64,000 nucleotides of DNA, from positions 2,108,001-2,172,000 of the forward strand of contig CP071306.1 in the NCBI GenBank assembly GCA_027563145.1, read 5' to 3'. The notes beneath the pieces were generated by a model. The model saw only the letters and a list, made by a program, of their open reading frames with translations, was not told where the DNA came from and made no database searches. Source of the DNA: Halocatena halophila (lineage in GTDB: Archaea > Halobacteriota > Halobacteria > Halobacteriales > Haloarculaceae). Below, in pieces: positions 53,422 through 63,616 of this stretch; positions within the stretch are counted from its first letter, which is position 1, and every line of letters begins with the position of its first letter. The position numbers and the translations under genes were made by a program.

Positions 53422-53586
53422 CGGAGGAATACATCTGGAGGCGATCCAGATACGCAGGTTCGCTCCGAGAGCTAAAAGATTTTGTGGGATTGACAGTGCC
53501 GGCGCAGCAAGGGCAGCCACGAGCGCTCAGAGGTGCGTTCGCGTGTCCCACGCAGAGTGGAAATACGCCGTTCTCCAACGTGGGGT

Positions 53587-55839
<2,253 letters not shown>

Positions 55840-55842
55840 GGA

Positions 55843-57516
55843 CTACTGCATCCACCAGCGAGCGTCGTGAATGCGGAGTTTCAGCCGTGCCGGAAGCCCC
55901 CTGACCGCGTGATCGTCCGGGAACAGTGATTCGTCGAGGCGATAGCGATCGTACAGCTCATCACGTGGCGGCCAGGCCGGCTCGAATGCCTCGAGTAACG
56001 GCACCTTCCGACGAAGGAATCGCTGGATCTGATTCAGTCGAACGGATCCGAGCGGCTGACTCTGTGGTCGGTGTTTGAGTATGTCGTCGTCGATGGCTCC
56101 AACCGCTTTCCGGAACGTATCGTAGCGTCGGTACTCTGGGGGCGTTTTGAGATGCCAGTCGAGCAGTTCGCTGTCGATGGCAACGAATCCCTCGTAGTAG
56201 TTGTCGGCGAGATGAACGTGCATTGGCATCACCGGCTGATTTTTGATGACAAGCAGATCCATCGCGTTGTGAACCGACTCGGTACGTTCCCAGCAGGTTT
56301 CGAGCTCGGCCTCGAGCTGTGATCGCAAAAACGCCGTCGGTGACTCCTCAAGCGTGAGATCGACATCGAACAGTGCTTTGGCCGCCTCGGCAACCCGCTC
56401 GCTCTCGGCCGGGAAAAAACCAAGCGTGTTGAGCAGCGAATCGATCGGGTCGGGATCCGGCGCAAGCCCTTTCGATGGCAGTTTCATCCCGAACAGTTCG
56501 AGTCCGTCGCGTTCGAGGAAGTAGCCCTTGAACAGCGTATCGAACAGCGTCCCGTGATACACCGACTCCATCTCGAACGTGTCGTTGAAGCCGGCGTGGT
56601 GAATGTGCAGTGCCTCTTTGATCCCTTGCGTGTAGCGACTCTTCTCGTCTGTTGGCAGCAGATATCGCTCGTCGGGTTGTAACACGGTGTGTGAGACGTC
56701 GTACTGGCCAGCAAGATTTTGTGCCACCGTGACTTCACGGGAGTTCGGATTGCCGATCGTGTAGCTTTCTGCTATCGACGGCATCTCAGTTAGAAAAATA
56801 CGCGAATCGTGGCCTCCCGAGAGCAACAGTCCGGCGGGGTCGGGCGACGTGGCACGCCGATCCACTGCCCGCACCAGCCGCTCGGAAAGCTCACGCGCGT
56901 AGTCGAACGACGTCGGCTCGTAGACGAATCGGTCGAGCTCACCGACGTGATCGGCGTTGAGATAGCCGTCAAAGGGCACTCTGTCGATCGACTGGAGGAG
57001 CGTCCGTTCGCCGAGCACCGTCCCGAGATGAATGTACTCCAACAGCGAGTCCCGTCGGTACGAAAGCGATGAGCGACGCTGCGTCAACACGGCGAGGTCG
57101 GTGCTGAACAGGCGGTCGCCGTCGATATCAGTGTAGAAACACTCCCAGGATCGGACGGGATCGGTGACGACGGTGGCTTGCTCGTCGGTCGCAAACACCG
57201 CGAGAAACGAACCGTTCAGTGCATGTACTGCGTCGATCCCCTCTCGATCAAACCGCCCAAACAGCCACTCGGCGAGCGATTCTGCGGCTTTGAGCTCATC
57301 GTCTGCGTAGCGCTCGCGTGGATACACCTCGCCCCAGAGACAGCAAAACCCATCGCCGTCGTCGTACACCGAACTTCGACCGTCAACGGCGAGGCCTGGA
57401 TCGCGAATCCCAACCGTCATCGTCGACGTGCTACAGATCGTATCGAACGTGTCGGCGTTGCGGTGGCGGTCGAACAGCGACCGATCACCAAAGCAGCCGA
57501 ACAGCTCTTTGTTCAT
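55843..57516 (-). CDS. asparagine-synthetase-like protein lacking glutaminase Cys (copy 2)
   Basis: The 557-residue protein has an N-terminal Ntn-like domain (1-200) that begins MNKELFGCFG, so position 2 is Asn and not the Cys needed for glutaminase activity. The C-terminal ATP-pyrophosphatase domain has LLLSGGHDSRIF (PP-loop) and HGTLFDTLFKGYFLE in place of the SGEGADELFGGY loop. It may form an amide or lactam with free ammonia or another amine. It lies just downstream of a second, diverged copy, with which it would share a transcript. An upstream ATG (57567) in frame is possible. Confidence 0.78.
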   Translation of the reverse strand: MNKELFGCFGDRSLFDRHRNADTFDTICSTSTMTVGIRDPGLAVDGRSSVYDDGDGFCCLWGEVYPRERYADDELKAAESLAEWLFGRFDREGIDAVHALNGSFLAVFATDEQATVVTDPVRSWECFYTDIDGDRLFSTDLAVLTQRRSSLSYRRDSLLEYIHLGTVLGERTLLQSIDRVPFDGYLNADHVGELDRFVYEPTSFDYARELSERLVRAVDRRATSPDPAGLLLSGGHDSRIFLTEMPSIAESYTIGNPNSREVTVAQNLAGQYDVSHTVLQPDERYLLPTDEKSRYTQGIKEALHIHHAGFNDTFEMESVYHGTLFDTLFKGYFLERDGLELFGMKLPSKGLAPDPDPIDSLLNTLGFFPAESERVAEAAKALFDVDLTLEESPTAFLRSQLEAELETCWERTESVHNAMDLLVIKNQPVMPMHVHLADNYYEGFVAIDSELLDWHLKTPPEYRRYDTFRKAVGAIDDDILKHRPQSQPLGSVRLNQIQRFLRRKVPLLEAFEPAWPPRDELYDRYRLDESLFPDDHAVRGLPARLKLRIHDARWWMQ

Positions 57517-57566
57517 TTTTCGACTCGAAGCAACTGCGTCATCCTGTGTTCTGAGTGTGTACGTCA

Positions 57567-59486
57567 TCACGGTTCTCCTTCAGGAACGGCTGGTTTACTT
57601 TCCGAATCTTCATCGTTCTCCATGGTCCTGTCGATCAGTTCCTCACAGACGGCGTCAGTAACGTCCATCGAGAGGAGCGTGAACAACGAGTAGAGAATCG
57701 GTGTGTTGTCCTCACCGTCGAGATGCTCGTGGTAGGTTTGCCAGGCTCCCGGTCGGTTCAGTGATGGGAGCGTTTCGAGAAGTGTCTCTCCGGAACGGAG
57801 CGTTTCGGTCGGGAACGACTGGGCTCTGATGAGCTCGGTCCGATTTGGCCACGGCGAGTGGTCGTGATACGGCTCTGGCCCCTCGCTGTCGGCAACGTGT
57901 TTCCACCAGAAGCCGTGGATGTTTTTCCCCAGGAAATCGATTGGGAACTGGTATTTGATCGGCACACCTGTGTGTGCGTGCGGAATTTCGGCGAGTGTGG
58001 GCTCGACCGCTTCGATCGCCTCGTTGACGAAGTTCCGGCGAAGGAAGAATTTCGCGGGAACCTGTTGCTGGAGATCAACAATTCGGTTATCGAGAAACGG
58101 CGTCCGATACGGACGCATGTGGGCGAGGCTCTCGGAGAAGATCGCATCCGTATCAGCACTCAGCGGATAGAAGCTGCTGTACATCGCCATATCACGGAGA
58201 TTCTCAAATCGGACGCCGTGATTTACGTAGCCATCACCGTCGGCCGTGATGTTCCGTTTGAGCACGTCTGCAATCGAGTAGTCGTCTGCGTCGCTGAAGT
58301 ATGAGAGCGGCTCGATCGTTTCGCTCAGCTGTGCCGAGACGTATTCGTCGATTGTGTCAACCGACTGTGCGATCGGTAGCGTGAGCTTTCCGATGGCGTT
58401 GAGTGAGAGCGTTCGTGTCTCGAGTGGGCCGCCACCGAGCAGCGTGTCGGCGTACAATCCAGAGACGAGCACGTCCACATCGTTGCGGATCTCCTCGTCG
58501 AAGCCCAGAAAGTACGCCTGATCGAACCAGCCGCTGAAGTTCGAGAGTTTCGGGCCGGTTTCGAGCAGTTCTGCGTCGTAGGAGTCGCCACGTTCGAGCA
58601 GTCGGAACGTGTTTCCGGTTGCGAGTGCCGATCGCTGGGCCACTTTTGCCTCCCGGCTCATCCAGTCGGCGTTGTGGAACGTCGTCACCGGCTGGTCGAT
58701 CGCTGCGAGTGCGAGCCGCGAGTCGCTTCCACCAGAGAGCAACACACCATAATCCAGGTCGTCGTCAGTCCATTCGGAGAACACCTGCTGAATCGTTTCG
58801 GTGAACCGATCCTGGAAGTACGAAAACGGCTTGTCGATCGGATCGTGGTGCGGTCGCCAGTACGTTTCGGTCGTTCGCGAAAGCGTCGCCAGATCGATCG
58901 TGACGATCGAGCCGGGCGGGAACTGTCTGACCCCGGCGATCGGGCTTTCGATTCCGCCGACACCACGGAGTTCCAGATACTCATACAGATACTCCTCGTC
59001 GAAACCAGCCGGCAGCGCCGGGTGTGTCACCAGCGACTGCGATTGTGAGGAGACCAACATGGTGTCCGATTCCGGCTCGGCGAAATAGAGCGGCCGCGTG
59101 GCGAATCGGTCGGTTACGAACGAGAGTTCGTTCGCCGACTGATCGTAGATCACGAGCGCGAAGTTTCCGTTGAGTCCACGGACGAAGTTCAGTCCAAACA
59201 GATCGTACAGGTGGGCACAAAATGCGGCACTGCCGTCTGGTGGGCCGTTTCGTGGAGAGTAATTGTCTGCCACGCCATAGCCATAGATGTCTCCCCAGAC
59301 CCAGATCAGTACGTCGTCGCCGGCCCGTGCCGGTTGTTCGCCGGCCAGCAACGAGTGCATCGATCCCTTGAGATCGAGTCGGTCGTCCTGGTACTCGATC
59401 GTCTGTTCGTTCTCGTGCCAGCTGATGGCCGATTCCATTCCCGCTGACAGTTCATCGTCGCCAAGTACTGCGCTTATTCCTACCAT
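57567..59486 (-). CDS. asparagine-synthetase-like protein lacking glutaminase Cys (copy 1)
   Basis: The 639-residue protein begins MVGISAVLGDDE, so Val replaces the catalytic Cys2 of class II glutaminases, while the Ntn fold remains (LNGNFALVIYD, FVTDRFATRPLYF). The synthetase part has LLSGGSDSRLALAA, VSGLYADTLLGGG and MRPYRTPFLDNRIVDLQQ, corresponding to the PP-loop, SGEGADELFGG and RxPFLD regions of AsnB. AMP-forming chemistry is likely, but the acceptor is unknown. A purine-rich GGGAGGGAG sits directly before the ATG at 59486. Confidence 0.8.
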   Translation of the reverse strand: MVGISAVLGDDELSAGMESAISWHENEQTIEYQDDRLDLKGSMHSLLAGEQPARAGDDVLIWVWGDIYGYGVADNYSPRNGPPDGSAAFCAHLYDLFGLNFVRGLNGNFALVIYDQSANELSFVTDRFATRPLYFAEPESDTMLVSSQSQSLVTHPALPAGFDEEYLYEYLELRGVGGIESPIAGVRQFPPGSIVTIDLATLSRTTETYWRPHHDPIDKPFSYFQDRFTETIQQVFSEWTDDDLDYGVLLSGGSDSRLALAAIDQPVTTFHNADWMSREAKVAQRSALATGNTFRLLERGDSYDAELLETGPKLSNFSGWFDQAYFLGFDEEIRNDVDVLVSGLYADTLLGGGPLETRTLSLNAIGKLTLPIAQSVDTIDEYVSAQLSETIEPLSYFSDADDYSIADVLKRNITADGDGYVNHGVRFENLRDMAMYSSFYPLSADTDAIFSESLAHMRPYRTPFLDNRIVDLQQQVPAKFFLRRNFVNEAIEAVEPTLAEIPHAHTGVPIKYQFPIDFLGKNIHGFWWKHVADSEGPEPYHDHSPWPNRTELIRAQSFPTETLRSGETLLETLPSLNRPGAWQTYHEHLDGEDNTPILYSLFTLLSMDVTDAVCEELIDRTMENDEDSESKPAVPEGEP

Positions 59487-59809
59487 CTCCCTCCCCCAGT
59501 TACGCGTCGTTCGTGTCCAGCGATCCAGTTGGTGGCCTCCTCCCCGAGGCGTATCCAACCGGACATCATCGCTGCTCGGACACGAAAAACGGTCATCGAG
59601 TATGTGTACACCCTGACGTTATTTATACGATACGCAAGAGGGCTGTCGTGCTGAACGACCACTATCGATTGGGATGTGCCATTGCAGTGGTGTGCTTTTG
59701 TGCTCGACAAACGCTATCGAGCAGGCCACACAGCTCCGTCCACGAGCAATCATCGAGTAGATATTTCACTGAAGAGTGAGACGTATGCGTGATGCTATCA
59801 GCACACCGG
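59487..59809. other. gene-free stretch between AsnB-like and small membrane-protein genes
   Basis: No convincing coding frame is seen. It holds a TATA-like TTATTTATAC (59619-59628), which reads GTATAAATAA on the minus strand and could serve the AsnB-like pair with a leader of about 110 bases. It also holds a 7-bp hairpin (TGCTCGA 59701-59707 / TCGAGCA 59717-59723). Confidence 0.5.
59701..59723. repeat. 7-bp hairpin upstream of the AsnB-like pair
   Basis: TGCTCGA and TCGAGCA pair across a 9-base loop (CAAACGCTA). It is not next to any gene end and may be a chance stem. Confidence 0.35.
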
Positions 59810-60097
59810 ATGCGAGATTTTGGATCCATCTTGCGCACGCTGTTGTGTGCGGCTTTCGCCACGGCTGTGTTTTTCACTCCGGCAATCTCAATGGCAAACG
59901 ATCTCGCTGGCACGCCACTCATTCAGTCGACGATCACGAACCTCTCGCTTCTTTTGGCGCTGCTTGTTGGGCCACTGTTTGCTGTCGGCGTTCTCTCGCT
60001 CGATCACCTGCTGGATCTGTGTCTCCTTCTCTATCTGAGTAGTGTCGGGTTGTTCATCACGAGCGAGATCATTGTGTCTGTGTTTCAGTTCGAGTGA
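59810..60097 (+). CDS. small secreted or membrane protein
   Basis: The 95-residue product starts MRDFGSILRTLLCAAFATA, a likely Sec signal or first membrane helix (AFATAVFFTPAISMA), and has two further hydrophobic stretches (LSLLLALLVGPLFAVGVLS, LCLLLYLSSVGLFITSEII). No family is recognised. The start is uncertain (59789 GTG, 59792 or 59810 ATG), and another frame overlaps, so the call is tentative. It is divergent from the AsnB-like pair. Confidence 0.5.
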   Translation: MRDFGSILRTLLCAAFATAVFFTPAISMANDLAGTPLIQSTITNLSLLLALLVGPLFAVGVLSLDHLLDLCLLLYLSSVGLFITSEIIVSVFQFE

Positions 60098-60249
60098 AGT
60101 CTGGGCCCTGCGTCGCCGATCCTGTGGGGAGTGGCGTATGGAATCTGTCTCGTGGTTGGGATCAGATTGTACACGCCAATTGGCTGGGTGGATTCGACAC
60201 CATAGTGTTAGCAGGAGTGGTGATCGATTACATATCAGAAAATTAATTT

Positions 60250-60264
60250 ACTCAGAATCTGAGT
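60250..60264. promoter_or_regulatory. 15-base palindrome between TATA box and start codon
   Basis: ACTCAGA-A-TCTGAGT is a perfect palindrome directly after the TATA-like AATTAATTTA (60241-60250) and before the GTG at 60273. A protein bound there would block the start site, so it may be an operator of the phosphodiesterase gene. Confidence 0.5.
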
Positions 60265-60272
60265 CACTATTT

Positions 60273-61529
60273 GTGAGGACGAACCTCGAACGCCGGCTCC
60301 GGAACCGCGGGCCGGACGGCGTCGTGTATCCCGACTACGCCGGTCACTGTTTCACGAACGTTCCAGGATCGATCGGTGAGGCGCTCAACATGGAGCTGGG
60401 TCGCTCTGTTGCGGGAAACGCAATCCCCACCGACGATATTGACACCGTCATCTGTGTGTTGCTGGACGGGCTTGGGATTGAGCGATTTCGCCGGGACGGC
60501 GATTCGGTGTCGTTGCTCCGTCGGCTGTCGGACGCCGGCAGCGTTTCGACGCTGACAGCCCCGTTTCCATCGGAGACGGCGGCCGCGATCGCGTCGTTTC
60601 ACACGGCACGCCCGCCGGCGGCCCATGGCCTACTCGGAGGCACGCTGTGGTGTCCGGCTGTCGGTCGTGTGTTGCGAGCGCTCCGGTTTGCAGTCCCCGG
60701 TGGCGAGCCCGAGAGCGGGGTTCAGTTCGGGCTGGATTCCGGGATTTTAAACGACGGCGACACGATCCACCAGCGACTGACTAACGCGGGCGTTGCAAGT
60801 CACTGCGTTCAGCCGACACCAACGACGACTGGCACCTACACCGACGCGTTTCTGGCCGGTGCGACCCGTCACGGCTACGATGATCCCACCGAAGCGGGTC
60901 GCCTGCTCCGCCGGAGTGTCACCGACGCTGCTGGTGGACCGTCGTTTACGTACTGCTATCTCCCCCACGTCGATATCACCTCCCACGCGCACGGTCCTGA
61001 TGACGATCGCTATCGGACGGCGATGCGCGATGCGTGCGCCGGCGTCGAGTCAGGACTGGATGCGATCCAGGCGAGCGACGCCGTCGATGTCGATCGGACG
61101 CTCGTGGTGTTGCTCGCAGATCACGGCCACGTGAGTGCTGACCCGGAGCGGTTCACCCGATTCGATGCGGATCCGGTGATCGCAGACGCGATGGCTGCGG
61201 GACCCCCTCCCGCCGCGCTCACCGGTGGTCCGCGAAGCGTGTTTTTCCATCTTCCGCCGGGGCGTCTCGACGGGGTTCGCCGTCGGCTCGAAGGGCGATA
61301 CGACGGCCACGTGTTCACCAGGGCGGAGGCGCTCGATGAGCTGGGACTGTTCGGCCCCGAGCCAGGCGCTCGTGCACGTGCGCGGTGTGGTGATCTCGTC
61401 TTCGTTCCCGGGGCTGATGGTGCGGGTGGGGAGCTGCTCGCAAGCGAGAAACACAGTTATCACGGCGGACTCAGCGAACGCGAGATGTTGGTGCCCCTCA
61501 TTGCAGCGCGGCTTGGGGATCTCGACTGA
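60273..61529 (+). CDS. alkaline-phosphatase-superfamily phosphodiesterase/pyrophosphatase
   Basis: The 418-residue protein has CVLLDGLGIERF (first metal Asp), the nucleophile region APFPSETAAAIASFHT, HVDITSHAHGPDDD, LLADHGHVSADP and the final His in EKHSYHGGLS. This is the type I phosphodiesterase/nucleotide pyrophosphatase pattern. It should hydrolyse a phosphodiester or nucleotide, cytoplasmic since no signal peptide is seen. A GTG at 60273 is chosen because AATTAATTTA (60241-60250) fits a leaderless start; the frame stays open upstream with no family similarity. Confidence 0.87.
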   Translation: MRTNLERRLRNRGPDGVVYPDYAGHCFTNVPGSIGEALNMELGRSVAGNAIPTDDIDTVICVLLDGLGIERFRRDGDSVSLLRRLSDAGSVSTLTAPFPSETAAAIASFHTARPPAAHGLLGGTLWCPAVGRVLRALRFAVPGGEPESGVQFGLDSGILNDGDTIHQRLTNAGVASHCVQPTPTTTGTYTDAFLAGATRHGYDDPTEAGRLLRRSVTDAAGGPSFTYCYLPHVDITSHAHGPDDDRYRTAMRDACAGVESGLDAIQASDAVDVDRTLVVLLADHGHVSADPERFTRFDADPVIADAMAAGPPPAALTGGPRSVFFHLPPGRLDGVRRRLEGRYDGHVFTRAEALDELGLFGPEPGARARARCGDLVFVPGADGAGGELLASEKHSYHGGLSEREMLVPLIAARLGDLD

Positions 61530-61583
61530 GGTGGTTGTTAGAGCTGTCACTGCGTGTGTCTTTCACATTTATTTCAACACAAC

Positions 61584-61590
61584 TTTATAA
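61584..61590 (+). promoter_or_regulatory. TATA box of the structured-leader operon
   Basis: TTTATAA is centred about 26 bases before the predicted transcription start near 61609-61613, which leaves a leader of about 100 bases before the ATG at 61711. Confidence 0.65.
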
Positions 61591-61608
61591 GCAATCGGGA
61601 AGGCATAG

Positions 61609-61710
61609 CAACACGAGAGCACAGGTGCGCCGCACGGGCGTTGCGCGTTCGTGTTGAATGCGCCGGGTGCTAGACCCACCCGACGCTGGGCTCTCGTCAA
61701 GGAGATACCC
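61609..61710 (+). ncRNA. structured mRNA leader with mutually exclusive stems (candidate regulatory RNA)
   Basis: CAACACGA (61609-61616) can pair with TCGTGTTG (61649-61656). ACGAGAGC (61613-61620) can instead pair with GCTCTCGT (61690-61697), and the two stems share bases 61613-61616, so they exclude each other. Inside lie GTGC-GCC-GCAC (about 61625-61635) and GCG-C-CGGGTG closing with CACCCG-A-CGC (about 61659-61686). The second long stem ends one base before a strong Shine-Dalgarno AAGGAG (61699-61704). The layout is that of a translational switch, although no ligand or known family can be named by eye. Confidence 0.55.
61699..61704 (+). promoter_or_regulatory. Shine-Dalgarno site of the 61711 gene
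   Basis: AAGGAG is six bases before the ATG at 61711. Most genes in this window appear leaderless, so a clear ribosome-binding site after a long leader is unusual. The 3' arm of the outer stem (61690-61697) is next to it, which would let folding control access. Confidence 0.7.
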
Positions 61711-61848
61711 ATGCAATGGGAGAACACACGCGACCGTAATTGTACCGACTCACTAACCTACTACAGCCACAGCTGTGTCGTCTGCCGGCGACAGCTTCGC
61801 GGCCATCGCGATCACCACCTGTGCTGTCCGCTGTGGGGGCGACGATGA
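61711..61848 (+). CDS. very small Cys/His-rich protein
   Basis: The 45-residue product MQWENTRDRNCTDSL onward has CVVC (residues 22-25) and CC near the end (HHLCCPLWGRR), with several His. It may bind zinc. No family is recognised with confidence. Its stop overlaps the next ATG (ATGA at 61845-61848), so the two are translationally coupled. The preceding leader and ribosome-binding site support it being translated. Confidence 0.6.
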   Translation: MQWENTRDRNCTDSLTYYSHSCVVCRRQLRGHRDHHLCCPLWGRR

Positions 61849-62372
61849 CACTGCCGCTGTTTCTCTTTCGTGACGAGGATCGCAACTGCGTGAACCTCTC
61901 GACCGTCGATTCGCGCGATGAGCTCTCTGAGGCTGAGCTCTATCACGTGGTAGATATCGGCCAGGGGACGTGGTGTCGTCCGTGCCAATCGACTGGCTGT
62001 CCGCACGCCACTCGGATCGAACAGATCCTGACAATGGTAGATCTGGCGAGCGAGCGGACGAGCTACGAGCACTTGCCTGGGATTGAGCGGATCACGCGCT
62101 ATCGCGCAACGGGAGAAACCGTCGTGGCAGCGACGTTTGATACGGGCGCAAAAGTCCGCTATCACGAAACGAACACTGGAGAAATTCACCAGCTCACCTT
62201 CTCCGCTGAAGATCCGCAATCACCACTGGAAACGATCGACCGGCCGGGCTGTGCGAGTGCAGCTGATGGCTTGATCGATTTGCTTGATTCCTATGGTCGG
62301 TATCGCAGTCTCGGCTGTCCGACTGGGCTTGCTGATCAGCATGCTGCCGTTGGACGGATTACGATTGAGTAG
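61845..62372 (+). CDS. conserved haloarchaeal protein with CxxC...GCPH motif
   Basis: The 175-residue protein begins MTLPLFLFRDEDRNC and has GTWCRPCQSTGCPHATRI (C-x2-C-x4-CPH), then a soluble domain with VVAATFDTGAKVRYH and a Cys-containing tail. It looks like a haloarchaeal accessory-gene family of unknown role. A 10-codon fragment similar to RIEQILTMV lies as a remnant at 63515-63544. The ATG at 61845 is chosen for the four-base overlap with the upstream gene; the open frame begins at 61740 but that part overlaps the 45-residue gene. Confidence 0.75.
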   Translation: MTLPLFLFRDEDRNCVNLSTVDSRDELSEAELYHVVDIGQGTWCRPCQSTGCPHATRIEQILTMVDLASERTSYEHLPGIERITRYRATGETVVAATFDTGAKVRYHETNTGEIHQLTFSAEDPQSPLETIDRPGCASAADGLIDLLDSYGRYRSLGCPTGLADQHAAVGRITIE

Positions 62373-62458
62373 ACGATCCGGAAGCGATTTCCATCTCAAA
62401 TAATTTTTATGTAATAATTAGGTGCCATCCCCTCGATGAATGGTGATTATAAGGGATA

Positions 62459-62713
62459 TTACTCCTCCTCGTCCCACAACAAAATAACTTTAATTATATG
62501 ATATGTTATGAGGACGATTACGTAGATACTTATATACAATAATCCAGCCACTGAGTCAGGATACCGACCTGCTGAGGGTTCAGCGGGCATGGAAAAGATG
62601 CCACTGATAGCTGCCAAAAATGGCTGTAAGAAATTCAAATATAGATATAGTACTATCAATCCAATAATAATTGCCTCAATATAGAAAATAACGTGATCTA
62701 ATTCGTCATCCAT
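62459..62713 (-). CDS. small two-helix membrane protein (QP family, member 1)
   Basis: The 84-residue protein has two hydrophobic helices (VIFYIEAIIIGLIVLYLYL and LLYISIYVIVLITYHIIKVI) with a loop that holds FLQPFLAAISGIFSMPAEP, and a charged tail (WDEEE). The QP turn at the end of helix 1 recalls the two proteins at 62830 and 63617. The region is A+T-rich and unlike the rest of the window, which suggests recent transfer. No function is known. Confidence 0.65.
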   Translation of the reverse strand: MDDELDHVIFYIEAIIIGLIVLYLYLNFLQPFLAAISGIFSMPAEPSAGRYPDSVAGLLYISIYVIVLITYHIIKVILLWDEEE

Positions 62714-62829
62714 ATGCGATACTATTGGAATGCTTACATACGATCTGTGGTTTTACAGAGTACGATATCGCAACTCCCAGCCACAACGCGCACCCATTCG
62801 ACGAGAGAATGTAACAGTGAATCGTGATT

Positions 62830-63180
62830 TCATACATCAGGTGATTCAATAAATACTACATATATACAAATTAGTACAGCTACCGTTGCCAGAAACGCCC
62901 ACCCTGCTGGTGTTTGCGGCGCTGGTCCTCGTATATTCTCGTACTGAACGGGATGATCCTTGAACATTGGATGGATTACGATCAATAGAGGCTGGACTAC
63001 ATACTCGAAAATAGGATAGGCGACAACAAGGAATAAGAATGCCTTCAATCGGTATTTCGTCCGTCGTCTCACTAATTGACGTGTTGCCAGGCAGTGATAA
63101 GAAGTTTCTGTTTGACTCAAACCACCGTACGGCTTTGTTGTTGTCCCGTATTCATTTCGTATCGTCGGATCGCTACGCAC
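62830..63180 (-). CDS. small two-helix membrane protein (QP family, member 2)
   Basis: The protein has the blocks PIFEYVVQPLLIVIHPMFKD and PQTPAGWAFLATVAVLI, shared with the 63617 protein. If translation starts at the GTG at 63180 it has 116 residues with a polar N-terminus. A GTG at 63072 would give 80 residues and match the paralogue's length. A strong TATA-like TTATTATAATAAATT (about 63214-63228) favours a transcript that includes 63180. Two helices with a Pro-rich outer loop are predicted; function unknown. Confidence 0.65.
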   Translation of the reverse strand: MRSDPTIRNEYGTTTKPYGGLSQTETSYHCLATRQLVRRRTKYRLKAFLFLVVAYPIFEYVVQPLLIVIHPMFKDHPVQYENIRGPAPQTPAGWAFLATVAVLICIYVVFIESPDV

Positions 63181-63278
63181 ACCTGGTTTCCAGAACCGCT
63201 TGTGGATTCTGGAATTTATTATAATAACCTTTTCGACTGTTCAGAAGAATAGCGTTCCAGGCGCGCCCTCTATTGTGA

Positions 63279-63512
63279 TTTGCTGATCTACAGAATCAGC
63301 AGCTCTCGTCATCCCAGATTCGGACGCTAACGGATAATGGAGCGAATGTCGATGAGATACCGCAGATGAAGTGCATGGGCTTTACCAACAAGCACGTCAC
63401 GACGCTTGCTGAGAACGGAATGGAGTATAAGAAGACCCGAAAGCTCGATTATTCCGCTTTCGATGCGGAGCAAATCACAACGCTCGCTCGAAAACTGGGT
63501 GTCCGCATATAA
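63279..63512 (+). pseudogene. gene remnant of unrecognised protein
   Basis: A 77-codon frame runs from just after a TGA (63276-63278) to the TAA at 63510-63512. It includes LTDNGANVDEIPQMKC and MGFTNKHVTTLAENGMEYK and ends TTLARKLGVRI. Codon use is G+C-richer than the flanks and resembles the core genome. There is no good start codon before 63366, so it may be the 3' end of a larger gene that has lost its start, or a 48-residue gene from 63366. Confidence 0.4.
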
Positions 63513-63514
63513 CG

Positions 63515-63544
63515 CGAATTAAGCAGATCCTCACGATGGTGTAG
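63515..63544 (+). pseudogene. fragment similar to part of the 61845 gene
   Basis: Ten codons (CGA ATT AAG CAG ATC CTC ACG ATG GTG TAG) encode RIKQILTMV and a stop. They match RIEQILTMVD, encoded at 62013-62042, with 22 of about 29 bases identical. A short broken copy of that gene family is the simplest reading, but the length is too small to be certain. Confidence 0.3.
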
Positions 63545-63616
63545 TTCGACAAACCTGAACAAGTCGGAAGTCGAAAGGTGTAGAGAATTGGCTGAACCTC
63601 CCCTTTGAAATAGTTC

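Noticed and set aside
59776..60042. Alternative small gene in another frame (from 59776 or 59784)
   Set aside because: Its product is polar and repeat-free, while the 59810 frame encodes a sensible signal and two membrane helices.
55843..60097. Lasso-peptide cluster
   Set aside because: The AsnB-like pair raised this idea, but I found no precursor peptide, no B-protein protease and no ABC exporter beside it.
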